In this document: positions 33,908 to 42,982 of the stretch, piece after piece
Layout of the letters: each line of letters opens with the position of its first letter
Position numbering within the stretch: position 1 is the first letter of the stretch
NCBI GenBank assembly: GCA_050951465.1
Contig: JBMNJC010000027.1
Location: 1-60,452, forward strand
Direction of reading: 5' to 3'
DNA: 60,452 bases
DNA from: JAAZHD01 sp012510895
GTDB lineage: Bacteria; Bacillota; Clostridia; Caldicoprobacterales; DTU083
Notes under the pieces: generated by a model
Database searches by the model: none
What the model was told of the DNA's origin: nothing
Seen by the model: the letters and a program-made list of their open reading frames with translations, nothing else
Made by a program: the position numbers and the translations under genes

Positions 33908-34960
33908 ATGGAAAAGTTTGCAGTTATTATGCAGTCGGATAAGGGGCAGAGAATTATTCGGAATAATCCAGTATTAAAGCTTTTGCCGGAAAAACTTGCC
34001 CGGCATTTTCTTGCTCTTTTATCCGTTCAAAAGGCAGGAACTATAACAGATATCAGGAGCGGGGAGACCCTGGGCTATCTTTTGGATATGCCCGGTTTTT
34101 TATCCGGCCTGAAGAAAAAGAAGGAAGGGAACAGGCGCAAAATAATAAGGAGCCTGGCACAAAAGCTAAAAGCCCTTAATGTTTCCATACTGTGTTTTTC
34201 TGATATAATGGATTACTTTTATGAAGATGAATGTCTTTTGCTGGAAGAACAGGGCATAACGCTTTTGGACGGTTTTCTCAATCGTGTGGCGGGTTTGCTC
34301 CTGGTTTTCAACCGGCTTCTTATTATCCTGGAGAAGGAGATACCTTTTTTTGAAACAGGCATATGGGGAGCGGATACCTTCCTGGGGCGGCTTTGGGCAG
34401 AGGTCATGGCAAGCAGGGTTAATCATATGTGTATCGGCGGCCGTGACTTACAGAAACTGGAGAGACTGGCCGATTACATTATGGAGTCCACCGGTTTGTC
34501 CTGTCAGACAACAGTCCGGCCGGACGTTTGTTTCAGCAGCAAGAACTTTCTTGTAGAGGCAGAAACTTTAAATTGCTTATTTCATGCTCCCGAACCTTTT
34601 TTCCACTTTCGTTTTTATAGAGGAGAATCAAGGGCTGCTAATACTGCCGGTACTCTTTATTTTCCTGTTGAAACGGGCTGGATGGCCGGCCCGCATAACA
34701 TTGCGATTTCACAAAAACTGAATCCATGGGATGAACCTGCTCTGCTTGATGGGCTTTATTATCTTGTCAGCGGAGCATACAGAGAGAGTATACTTCACAG
34801 AAGAATCACATTGGAGCAGATAAAGTGGGTGTATACATTCTACGAAAACTACCAAATAAAACCGCAAGGCTTTGTGCAAAATGGAGAGAAAATCCACTTT
34901 GATCAGTTCCGGCGCAGGTATTTTGCGGAAATTAGCCATATTTCACTTGACAATGGATAG
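33908..34960 (+). CDS. Hypothetical protein, partner of the quinate-dehydrogenase-like gene
   Basis: About 350 residues, soluble. I know no named family. The middle reads IWGADTFLGRLWAEVMASRV followed by GRDLQKLERLADYI, which resembles a nucleotide-binding segment of shikimate or quinate dehydrogenase-like proteins, though the glycine motif is weak. ATG 33908 has GGGAG about 8 bases upstream. Third of a regulator/dehydrogenase-like/unknown set; a clear terminator follows. A small-molecule or sensory role is a guess. Confidence 0.6.
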   Translation: MEKFAVIMQSDKGQRIIRNNPVLKLLPEKLARHFLALLSVQKAGTITDIRSGETLGYLLDMPGFLSGLKKKKEGNRRKIIRSLAQKLKALNVSILCFSDIMDYFYEDECLLLEEQGITLLDGFLNRVAGLLLVFNRLLIILEKEIPFFETGIWGADTFLGRLWAEVMASRVNHMCIGGRDLQKLERLADYIMESTGLSCQTTVRPDVCFSSKNFLVEAETLNCLFHAPEPFFHFRFYRGESRAANTAGTLYFPVETGWMAGPHNIAISQKLNPWDEPALLDGLYYLVSGAYRESILHRRITLEQIKWVYTFYENYQIKPQGFVQNGEKIHFDQFRRRYFAEISHISLDNG

Positions 34961-35026
34961 TACCGGAATTATAATAATCATTGCTGGCATTGTATTACTA
35001 TTAAAAATGAAAAATTCCTGAACAAA

Positions 35027-35066
35027 AAGCGCTGCAAATTGTTCGAAAATATTGCAGTGCTTATTT
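35027..35066 (+). terminator. Rho-independent terminator
   Basis: Stem AAGCGCTGCAA (35027-35037) with TTGCAGTGCTT (35052-35062), then TATTT. It separates the unknown gene from greA. Confidence 0.8.
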
Positions 35067-35170
35067 ATAATTTATTCATTTCCCGGTTACCTTAGAATAA
35101 AAATGATGTAGAGGCATATATTAGCAACATATCATTTTGGTATAGTATAATTAAAGGGGAGAAGCGGAAT

Positions 35171-35647
35171 ATGACCAACAGGGAAACTATACTGACACCA
35201 GAAGGAGTTGCAAAGCTGGAGCAGGAACTTCAAAGGTTAAAAACAATACGCCGTAAAGAGATTGCTGACAGAATTAAGCAAGCCATTACTTTTGGAGATC
35301 TAAGCGAGAATTCTGAGTACGATGAGGCGAAAAACGAACAGGCTTTCAATGAAGGACGTATTGTAGCTTTGGAAAACCTGCTTAAAAATGCAAAGATAAT
35401 CGATGATGAAGATATTTCTACTGATGTGGTCAGCATCGGTTCAACAGTTAAACTGCTTGATGTTGAACTCGATGAGGTTATAGAATATACTATAGTTGGT
35501 TCTGCAGAGGCAGATCCTGCCAAAAACAAAATTTCTAATCAATCTCCTATAGGAAGCAGCATAATCGGTAAAACCGAAGGCGATGTAGTTGAGGTTGCAG
35601 TTCCTGATGGAACGATTACATTAAAAATTTTGGAGATTAAAAAGTGA
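35171..35647 (+). CDS. greA: Transcription elongation factor GreA
   Basis: A 158-residue factor that rescues backtracked RNA polymerase by stimulating transcript cleavage. The N-terminal coiled-coil domain ends in the family tip GDLSENSEYDEAKNEQ with the acidic residues that reach the active site. The C-terminal FKBP-like domain includes SPIGSSIIGKTEGDVVEV. AAGGGGAGAAG precedes the ATG, and a TATAAT box lies shortly upstream. lysS follows by 13 bases. Confidence 0.97.
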   Translation: MTNRETILTPEGVAKLEQELQRLKTIRRKEIADRIKQAITFGDLSENSEYDEAKNEQAFNEGRIVALENLLKNAKIIDDEDISTDVVSIGSTVKLLDVELDEVIEYTIVGSAEADPAKNKISNQSPIGSSIIGKTEGDVVEVAVPDGTITLKILEIKK

Positions 35648-35660
35648 AGGATGAAGTGAT

Positions 35661-37175
35661 TTGAGTCAAACAAATGATGAATACAGGGTTAACGAAGCAG
35701 TTGAATCAGAAGAGAACCTCAGTGAAATTCTGCAGGTTCGCAGAGAAAAGCTTTTCAAATTACAAAAAGAGGGAAAAAATCCATATGAGATAACCAGGTA
35801 TCATCCTACCCACTATTCCAGTCAGATACTTGATGAGTTTGATACCCTGGAGGGACAGGAGGTTAATCTGGCCGGCAGAATTATGTCCAAGAGAATTATG
35901 GGCAAGGCCAGTTTCATCCATATTCTTGACTCCAAGGGACAGATACAGGCATATGTACAGGTTAATGAACTTGGCAAGGAAGCATATGATGAATTCAAGA
36001 CATATGATATAGGCGACATTATAGGCATTAAAGGAGAGGTATTTCGCACACGTAAAGGGGAAATATCTGTCAAGGCCAAGGAGATCACACTTTTGTCCAA
36101 ATCCTTGCGTCCATTGCCGGAAAAATGGCATGGGCTGAAGGATCCGGATCTTAGATATCGTCAGAGATATGTAGACCTAATAGTGAATCCTGATGTACGT
36201 CAGACATTTGTGCTTCGTTCCAGGATTATCCAGGAAATTCGGAAATATTTGGATGAGAGAGGGTTCCTGGAGGTGGAAACGCCGGTTCTGCACACTACGG
36301 CCGGCGGCGCTGCAGCCCGTCCCTTTATTACCCATCATAATGCTTTGGATTTGGACATGTATATGAGAATAGCCACCGAATTACATTTAAAGCGCTTGAT
36401 TGTCGGTGGTTTTGATAAGGTATATGAGATCGGAAGGATATTCAGGAATGAAGGTATCAGCATAAAGCATAATCCGGAGTTTACTTCCATTGAATTATAT
36501 CAGGCTTATGCAGACTATCATGACATAATGAACCTTACAGAAGACATGATTTCAACGGTGACGAAGAAAGTACTTGGTACTGATGTTGTTATCTATCAGG
36601 GACAGGAGATCAACCTGGCTGTTCCCTGGAAGAGGATCACCATGATTGATGCTGTTAAGCAGTATACCGGTATTGACATGAATTCTGTCAGCGGTGATGA
36701 AGAAGCCAGACGGGCGGCAAAAGCAGCCGGTATAGAAATAGAAGGAAAAGAAACCTGGGGAGAGGTGCTCAGCCTTCTCTTCGAGGAAAAAGTGGAAGAA
36801 CATTTGGTTCAGCCTACCTTTATTATGGATTATCCCATTGAGATTTCCCCTCTTGCAAAGAAAAAGAAGGATGATCCCAGGCTTACAGAACGGTTTGAAT
36901 TATTCGTAACAGGGCGGGAGTTCGGTAATGCCTTTACTGAATTAAATGATCCCATTGATCAGAGAGAAAGATTTATGGAACAGGCAAGGCAAAGGGCAGC
37001 GGGGAACGAAGAAGCAGAGATGATGGATGAGGATTTCGTCAATGCATTGGAAATCGGAATGCCTCCTACCGGAGGTCTTGGCATAGGCATTGACCGACTG
37101 GTTATGTTGCTTACCGATTCCTACTCTATCAGGGATGTTATCCTGTTCCCCACCATGAAGCCTAAAAATGAATAA
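35661..37175 (+). CDS. lysS: Lysine--tRNA ligase, class II
   Basis: A 504-residue class II lysyl-tRNA synthetase. An OB-fold anticodon-binding domain (GRIMSKRIMGKASFIHILD) is followed by the catalytic core: motif 1 near RSRIIQEIRKYLDERGFLEVETP, motif 2 FRNEGISIKHNPEFTSIE, and motif 3 PPTGGLGIGIDRLVM. A TTG start 13 bases after greA, with AAGGATGAAGTGA upstream, makes a greA-lysS operon common in Bacillota. Full length, with no disruption. Confidence 0.97.
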   Translation: MSQTNDEYRVNEAVESEENLSEILQVRREKLFKLQKEGKNPYEITRYHPTHYSSQILDEFDTLEGQEVNLAGRIMSKRIMGKASFIHILDSKGQIQAYVQVNELGKEAYDEFKTYDIGDIIGIKGEVFRTRKGEISVKAKEITLLSKSLRPLPEKWHGLKDPDLRYRQRYVDLIVNPDVRQTFVLRSRIIQEIRKYLDERGFLEVETPVLHTTAGGAAARPFITHHNALDLDMYMRIATELHLKRLIVGGFDKVYEIGRIFRNEGISIKHNPEFTSIELYQAYADYHDIMNLTEDMISTVTKKVLGTDVVIYQGQEINLAVPWKRITMIDAVKQYTGIDMNSVSGDEEARRAAKAAGIEIEGKETWGEVLSLLFEEKVEEHLVQPTFIMDYPIEISPLAKKKKDDPRLTERFELFVTGREFGNAFTELNDPIDQRERFMEQARQRAAGNEEAEMMDEDFVNALEIGMPPTGGLGIGIDRLVMLLTDSYSIRDVILFPTMKPKNE

Positions 37176-37187
37176 AATGTAAACTTT

Positions 37188-37219
37188 GCAGCCGGTAACA
37201 TACCGGCTGCTTGTTTTTT
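37188..37219 (+). terminator. Terminator after lysS
   Basis: Perfect stem GCAGCCGGTA / TACCGGCTGC with loop ACA, followed by TTGTTTTTT. Confidence 0.93.
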
Positions 37220-37298
37220 AAAATAGCTTATTTTATAATTAATATATACTGAAGTATTTTTGATTATTATGATTTTGTCAAGAGAGGCAGGTGTTTCA

Positions 37299-37994
37299 AT
37301 GTATCGGGCGAAAATTAACAAGGATCAGATAAGGAATCATTTGCATTATGACAAATGGAAGTATATACTGGGCATTGTTTTGGTTATATTTTCCTGGAGC
37401 ATGCTGACTACCATTACAACTCCCAGAACACCTGCTGACAAAAAGGTTGATATCTACCTTGTAGGAGGCTACAGCCTGTATGAAGAAGCTGACAAGTATG
37501 CAGAAACGATCCTGGCTGATTTCCCGGAATTATGGGAGGTTAACATATATAACATAAATATTGAAGGTGAAATGGAATACACCGGCCGCCAGCAGCTTAT
37601 GGTAATGATAGGAAGTCAAACAGGAGATATTTTCTCTTTTACAAAAGGTGAGTTTGAGGTAATGGTAGAGATGGAGGCATTTTTGCCGCTGGATGATTAT
37701 CCGGAGTTGCTCAGTCATTTTACAGAAGAAGAATTGGAAGAAGGTACATTTACAACGGCAAATGATCCTACACCCAGAATATACGGCCTGCCTATTTCGG
37801 ATGTAGAACCTATAGGAGGTAAGTTTTTTAATACAGAAGATACCCTAATGGGGGTTATGTCATATAGCCAGAACACTGAAAAAGCTGTAGAGGTGCTGGA
37901 GTGGATTATTGAACATAAGGATGCTGAAAAATATGAGACAAGAAGACAGGAACTAGGAATAATGGACGAAGAACAGGAAACACAAGAACAATAA
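37299..37994 (+). CDS. Membrane-anchored protein with solute-binding-like domain
   Basis: About 231 residues. A cytoplasmic Lys-rich N terminus precedes one hydrophobic helix (ILGIVLVIFSWSMLTTI), then an outside domain. The rest has features seen in extracellular solute-binding proteins: ETILADFPELWEVNIYN, GDIFSFTKGEFEVMVEMEAFLPLDDY, and a C-terminal helix VEVLEWIIEHKDAEKY. It is much shorter than a full binding protein. ATG 37299 has a GAGAGGCAGGTG site; earlier Met codons lack one. Its own unit is bounded by two terminators. Confidence 0.65.
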   Translation: MYRAKINKDQIRNHLHYDKWKYILGIVLVIFSWSMLTTITTPRTPADKKVDIYLVGGYSLYEEADKYAETILADFPELWEVNIYNINIEGEMEYTGRQQLMVMIGSQTGDIFSFTKGEFEVMVEMEAFLPLDDYPELLSHFTEEELEEGTFTTANDPTPRIYGLPISDVEPIGGKFFNTEDTLMGVMSYSQNTEKAVEVLEWIIEHKDAEKYETRRQELGIMDEEQETQEQ

Positions 37995-38013
37995 TATTCA
38001 AATGAAAAATTAC

Positions 38014-38083
38014 AGGCACTTTTGGCTGTTGCGAAAGCGGCATCAGGCCGCAAAAAGAAACATGCCGGAAGTGCCTCTTTTAT
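38014..38083 (+). terminator. Long-stem terminator
   Basis: Outer stem AGGCACTTTTGGC (38014-38026) with GCCGGAAGTGCCT (38064-38076), then CTTTTAT. A smaller inner hairpin GCGGC...GCCGC fills the loop. Confidence 0.75.
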
Positions 38084-38244
38084 CGTCTTAATGATATATT
38101 GCATCATAATGTGGTCTTTGCCCCGTTCGTTTATATGAAGGAGATTAGTAAACTTTGTAGAATACAAAAGTATTGAATTAAAAAAGCTTATAAATATAAA
38201 CTATGAATAATGAATCATTATATATACACATGGAGGGCTTATTA

Positions 38245-39906
38245 ATGAATGAATCAACTTACACAGCTAAAATTTTAAGTTCTTTAAAGAAAGTGTTTTC
38301 TGATGAAGAACCAAGATATGAACCGGAATGCAATACTCTAACGGCATTAAAAAATGAAACGGTTTCCTTTCAGGCAGCATATAAATCAGGAAGTCCCCGC
38401 ATAACATACGGATGGGTTGAAGTGGAATCACCAATCAAAGAGTATATTCGCGTCAGGAAAGTGGTAGAGGTTCCTGCTTATTACTGCTGTCATCCTACTG
38501 TGGACGACAACTATCTTCGGACTAAACCAGGCCTATACCCGGATCTTCTCACCGATCTGGAAGATGGTAAGATTATCTACGCAGCGGGGCATTGGCAGAG
38601 TTTATGGGTGGATATTGAAGTAAAAGAAGAAACACCTTCCGGTACACATCCCATTACAATCAAGTTTTTTAATGCCGATGGAGAAGAAGTTTGTTCTGTC
38701 GGCAATTCCGTTACAATATTTGATGTTGTTCTTCCGGAACAGGAGCTTATCAGGACTGAATGGTTCCATGGAGACTGCCTTGCGGACTATTATAAGGTAG
38801 ATGTGTTTTCGGAAGAGCATTGGAGGATAATGGAAAACTTTATTGACGCAGCGGTCAAAAGGGGCATTAATATGATTTTAACTCCCCAGTTTACTCCGCC
38901 GCTGGATACGGCAGTTGGAGGAGAAAGAACCACAATACAGCTGGTGGATGTAACCCTGACAAACGGCAAGTATTCATTCGATTTCTCCAAACTGAAAAGA
39001 TGGGTGGATATGTGCCGTAAAGTTGGGGTAACCTACTTTGAAATGTCCCATCTCTTTACTCAATGGGGTGCAGCCGCAGCTCCAAAGGTAATGGCCTCAG
39101 TAAACGGAGAGTATAAGAGGATTTTCGGCTGGGATACACCTGCTGTAGGTGGAGAGTATACCCGATTTCTGCAGGCTTACCTTCCTGAATTGACTGAGAA
39201 GCTGAAAGAATGGGGTATTGCAGACAGGACTTACTTCCATATTTCTGATGAGCCGAGAATAGAACAGCTGGAAAGCTACAGGGCCGCTAAGGATTCGGTA
39301 GCGGAATACCTAAAGGACTTTGTGATAATAGATGCCCTGTCCAGCTACGAGTTTTACAAAACCGGCGTTGTTGAAAAACCCGTTAGCTCAAACAATCATA
39401 TACATACATTCCTGGAAAACGGCGTAAAGAACATGTGGTCATACTACTGCACCAGTCAGTATGAAAAGGTCAGCAACCGTTTTATGTCAATGCCGTCTGC
39501 AAGGAACCGAATCTACGGTGTACAGTTATACAAGTATGACATAGAAGGGGTGCTGCATTGGGGGTATAACTTCTATAATTCACAATATTCACTGAAGAAG
39601 ATTAATCCATATGCTGTTACTGATGCCCTGGGAGCCTTTCCTGCAGGCGATCCATTTCTGGTCTACCCCAAGGCAGACGGCACACCCGAGGAATCCATTC
39701 GCATGATGGTGCACTATCATGCCATGACAGATTTAAGGGCTATGAAACTGCTTGAGAGCCTGACCGATAAAGAGTATGTGATGGAAATAATTGAAGGCGA
39801 TCTGTCTGAGCCCATTACATTTGATACCTATCCTAAATCCGATTATTATCTGATTTCCCTGAGAAACCGCATTAATCGGGAAATCGCCAGGCGCTGTGCG
39901 AAATAA
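38245..39906 (+). CDS. DUF4091 domain protein (GH123-like glycosidase fold)
   Basis: About 553 residues. An N-terminal beta-sandwich (NTLTALKNETVSFQAAYKS) precedes a TIM-barrel-like part, with DRTYFHISDEPRIEQL and YVMEIIEGD. The motif HISDEPR (Asp-Glu) is typical of the DUF4091/GH123 group, where neighbouring Asp and Glu act in substrate-assisted hydrolysis of N-acetylgalactosamine-containing glycans. No signal peptide is evident. ATG 38245 follows GGAGGG by 7 bases; the longer frame from 38203 has no site. First gene of a degradation cluster. Confidence 0.8.
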   Translation: MNESTYTAKILSSLKKVFSDEEPRYEPECNTLTALKNETVSFQAAYKSGSPRITYGWVEVESPIKEYIRVRKVVEVPAYYCCHPTVDDNYLRTKPGLYPDLLTDLEDGKIIYAAGHWQSLWVDIEVKEETPSGTHPITIKFFNADGEEVCSVGNSVTIFDVVLPEQELIRTEWFHGDCLADYYKVDVFSEEHWRIMENFIDAAVKRGINMILTPQFTPPLDTAVGGERTTIQLVDVTLTNGKYSFDFSKLKRWVDMCRKVGVTYFEMSHLFTQWGAAAAPKVMASVNGEYKRIFGWDTPAVGGEYTRFLQAYLPELTEKLKEWGIADRTYFHISDEPRIEQLESYRAAKDSVAEYLKDFVIIDALSSYEFYKTGVVEKPVSSNNHIHTFLENGVKNMWSYYCTSQYEKVSNRFMSMPSARNRIYGVQLYKYDIEGVLHWGYNFYNSQYSLKKINPYAVTDALGAFPAGDPFLVYPKADGTPEESIRMMVHYHAMTDLRAMKLLESLTDKEYVMEIIEGDLSEPITFDTYPKSDYYLISLRNRINREIARRCAK

Positions 39907-39944
39907 TATTTCATATGAGATAAACTATGAAGGGATGATGAAAA

Positions 39945-40951
39945 ATGAATCAGATGCCGTTTGACCATAATCAGAAATTACTGGCAGCCATTCAACCAAG
40001 CATGAGATACGACGAAAAAGAGGATTTTAAGAGCTGGCAGGCCCGTGCTGCTGAAAAATTAAAGGAACTGCTCGGTCTTCCATATGAAAAGTGTGAGGAC
40101 AGGATGGTTATAGAATACGAAAAGCAGCATGAGGGTTTTAAAGAGATTCGTTTTAAATTCCAGAGTGAAGAAGGATATTATGTTCCATGTCATCTTTGGA
40201 TACCTGATGGCAAAAAAGAACCCATACCTGTTGTTATCTGTCTGCAGGGGCATTCCACAGGCATGCATATTTCACTGGGAAGGCCCAAATATCCGGGAGA
40301 TGAAGAAACCATCAGCGGGGAGACAGGGATTTTGCAGTCAGGGCAATAAAAGAAGGCTATTGCGCCCTGACAATTGAACAGCGTAATTTCGGGGAATGCG
40401 GCGGTACGGAAGAAGGTCCCAACTGTTACAATTCAACCATGACTGCCCTTCTTATTGGTAGAACAACAATCGGAGAAAGGGTCTGGGACATTCAAAGGGC
40501 AATAGATGTTCTGGATAAATACTTCCCCCAGGTTGACATGGATAAAATAATTTGCATGGGTAACTCCGGAGGCGGTACAGCCACATTCTATGCCGGATGT
40601 CTGGAACCCAGAATCAAGTATGTTATGCCAAGCTGTGCAGTATGCACATACAAGGATTCCATAGCAGCCATGCACCACTGTTCATGCAATTATGTGCCCC
40701 ATATACGCAAGTATTTTGAAATGGGTGACCTTGCCGGTCTTATAGCCCCCAGAGTTTTGGTGATAGTAGCAGGTAAAGAAGACAAGATTTTCCCCATTAA
40801 CGGCGTTATAGAAAGTTATGAACTGGCCCAATCCCTGTACAAAGCAGCCGGCGCCGACGGCCGCTGCAAGCTGGTTATAGGAGAAGGCGGCCATCGTTTT
40901 TATGCGGATGAAGCCTGGCCGGTCATGAATGAGTTTGTAAATAAAGGATAA
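39945..40951 (+). pseudogene. Alpha/beta hydrolase (acetyl xylan esterase-like), one frameshift
   Basis: An esterase of about 335 residues. The oxyanion region VVICLQGHSTGMHISLG, the nucleophile GNSGGGTATF (G-x-S-x-G), the acid in VAGKEDKIFP and the His in GEGGHRFY form a complete catalytic triad. The frame breaks near 40320 in the GGGG run (frame 0 stops at 40349), and DRDFAVRAIKEGYCALTIEQ continues in another frame. With one base restored the length is 336 codons. Cytoplasmic esterase, probably removing acetyl groups from glycan oligomers. Last base overlaps a possible start of the next gene. Confidence 0.78.
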
Positions 40952-40980
40952 TGAGTTTAAAGCATGGAAGGATGGGAAAA

Positions 40981-42930
40981 ATGAATACCGCTGAATTGAA
41001 TAAGCTGGGTATAAACAGTATTGTAGCCTATAATAAAAATCAGCTGGAATCCTACATAGACAATCTTACAAAGAAAAACCTTTCAAAAGGCGACGCAAGG
41101 CGGGCAAATATTAAAACTGCTGAAGATCTGGAAAAATACCGCTTAGAAGTAAAAAATTCGTTTATGCGTGCTATAGGCGGGCTGCCCCCAAAAGGAGAAG
41201 TAAAAGCCGTAGTTACCAAGACTCATGTGGTGGAAGGCCTGATCTGCGAGAATCTTATTTTGGAAACCCTTCCCGGTTATTATGCTGCTGCAAATGTATA
41301 CAAGCCTGAAGATGCAGAAGGCATTCTGCCCGCAGTTTTGATGGTGTGCGGTCACTCTGCTCTCGGCAGAATGTATGAGGTTTACCAGAGAGTTCAGAGG
41401 TGCATTGCAAAAGCCGGGTTCGTTGTCATGGGCCTGGATCCAATCGGACAGGGGGAGAGGATTACCTATATAGAGGAAAACCAAACTGAATATGCAGTAA
41501 ACCCAAGCACCCACGAGCATGAATATGCAGGTATTCAATGTCTTTTAACTGGAATTACTATAACCAGATATTTTGTTTATGATGGTATTTGTGCTTTGGA
41601 TTATCTGGCAAGCCGTCCGGACGTGGATGAAAAAAGGATAGGGGTAACCGGATCCAGCGGCGGAGGAACACAAACATCCATGCTTATGATGGCAGTGCCC
41701 GAAAAAATTGCGGCTGCAGCACCCGGAACTTTTATAACTGACAGAGAGGCTATTATGTATTCACGGGCTCCCCAGGATATTGAACAGATATGGCCGTGTA
41801 TGGCGGCAGACGGTTTTGACCATGCCGATATCCTGGCATGCATGGCGCCTAAGCCTGTTATGATTTTAGCCGATGATTCCGACTTTTTCCCCCTGGAGGG
41901 CACAGAACGCACCTTAGCAAAGGCAAGACCTTTATGGGAGATTTTTAATAAGGGAGATGCCCTGGAGATAGCCATTGACGCTTCGCTGCATGCCTATACG
42001 TGGAATCTGGCCAATGCCGCAGCAGATTTCTTTTCCCGTGCATTGAAAGGGCAGCCGAGAGAATATATGGAAAGCATATCGGTCAGCAATCCCGAGGATC
42101 TGTATGCAACAAAGACAGGCAATGTTGTCAAGTCACTCAATTCAAGAATAATACATGATTTTGTAATAGATGAGCTTAAATCCATTGATCGTGAAAACAG
42201 CAGATTATCTTATGAAGAACGGCGCGAGAATGCCAGGAAGTTTATATATGAACAGGTTTATAATTACGAATCGTATCCCTTATATATTAAACGGTCATAT
42301 AAACAAAACAGTGTGCTAAATCTCAATATGGAGCTTTTTACATGGTTCCAGCAGGAAGGCATTCTTAATTTCGGAGCACTTCTTAAAACTCCCGGACAAA
42401 AACCCGATAAGGTAATAATCGCTGCCTGGGAAGGCGGGGTTTCTATGTTGCATTGCAATCTGGATCTGGTTATGGAATACTGCGAAAAAGGATATGGAGT
42501 ACTTGTAGTTGATCTTGTAGGAACCGGTTCCCTCAGTAACGATTATTACAAAGAGTATGAACCGGATTATTTCCATACCAAATTTTCAAACTTTGCCAAT
42601 AATCTGTTGGTAAACGGCGACAATGTTGTGGCAATGCGGGTAAGAGGAATATGCCGTGCATTGGACGCGCTGGAAAAGATTATTGGAGAAGATACTGAAT
42701 TTGGAATTATAACAAAAGGAAAATACAATTTATATGCCCTTATGGCTAAGCTTATAGACGACAGAATTCAATTCGTGGATGAGTATGAACCGCTAAAAAG
42801 TATCAGATACATTGCTGAAAGAAAATATTACAACAACCATAATATAAAATCCTTGCTGATGCCCGGCATGCTGAAGTATTTTGACATCGATGACCTGCGT
42901 TGCTTTGCCGGCTGTAAAAACCGGGTGTAA
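40981..42930 (+). CDS. Two-domain alpha/beta hydrolase (second domain degenerate)
   Basis: About 649 residues. The first domain has a complete triad: VLMVCGHSALGRM (oxyanion), VTGSSGGGTQTS (nucleophile Ser), DDSDFFPLEG and SLHAYT. The second half (after residue about 450) again reads like an alpha/beta hydrolase: VIIAAWEGGVSMLH and GYGVLVVDLVGTGSLS. It lacks a G-x-S-x-G and so looks inactive. ATG 40981 has GGAAGGATGGGA upstream; a start at 40951 would overlap the previous stop (TAATG). It probably acts with the preceding esterase on substituted oligosaccharides. Confidence 0.72.
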   Translation: MNTAELNKLGINSIVAYNKNQLESYIDNLTKKNLSKGDARRANIKTAEDLEKYRLEVKNSFMRAIGGLPPKGEVKAVVTKTHVVEGLICENLILETLPGYYAAANVYKPEDAEGILPAVLMVCGHSALGRMYEVYQRVQRCIAKAGFVVMGLDPIGQGERITYIEENQTEYAVNPSTHEHEYAGIQCLLTGITITRYFVYDGICALDYLASRPDVDEKRIGVTGSSGGGTQTSMLMMAVPEKIAAAAPGTFITDREAIMYSRAPQDIEQIWPCMAADGFDHADILACMAPKPVMILADDSDFFPLEGTERTLAKARPLWEIFNKGDALEIAIDASLHAYTWNLANAAADFFSRALKGQPREYMESISVSNPEDLYATKTGNVVKSLNSRIIHDFVIDELKSIDRENSRLSYEERRENARKFIYEQVYNYESYPLYIKRSYKQNSVLNLNMELFTWFQQEGILNFGALLKTPGQKPDKVIIAAWEGGVSMLHCNLDLVMEYCEKGYGVLVVDLVGTGSLSNDYYKEYEPDYFHTKFSNFANNLLVNGDNVVAMRVRGICRALDALEKIIGEDTEFGIITKGKYNLYALMAKLIDDRIQFVDEYEPLKSIRYIAERKYYNNHNIKSLLMPGMLKYFDIDDLRCFAGCKNRV

Positions 42931-42982
42931 AGGAAGACAAACGCTGGCAAAGGAAGATATAGGCGAGGGGGTTATAAAACTG

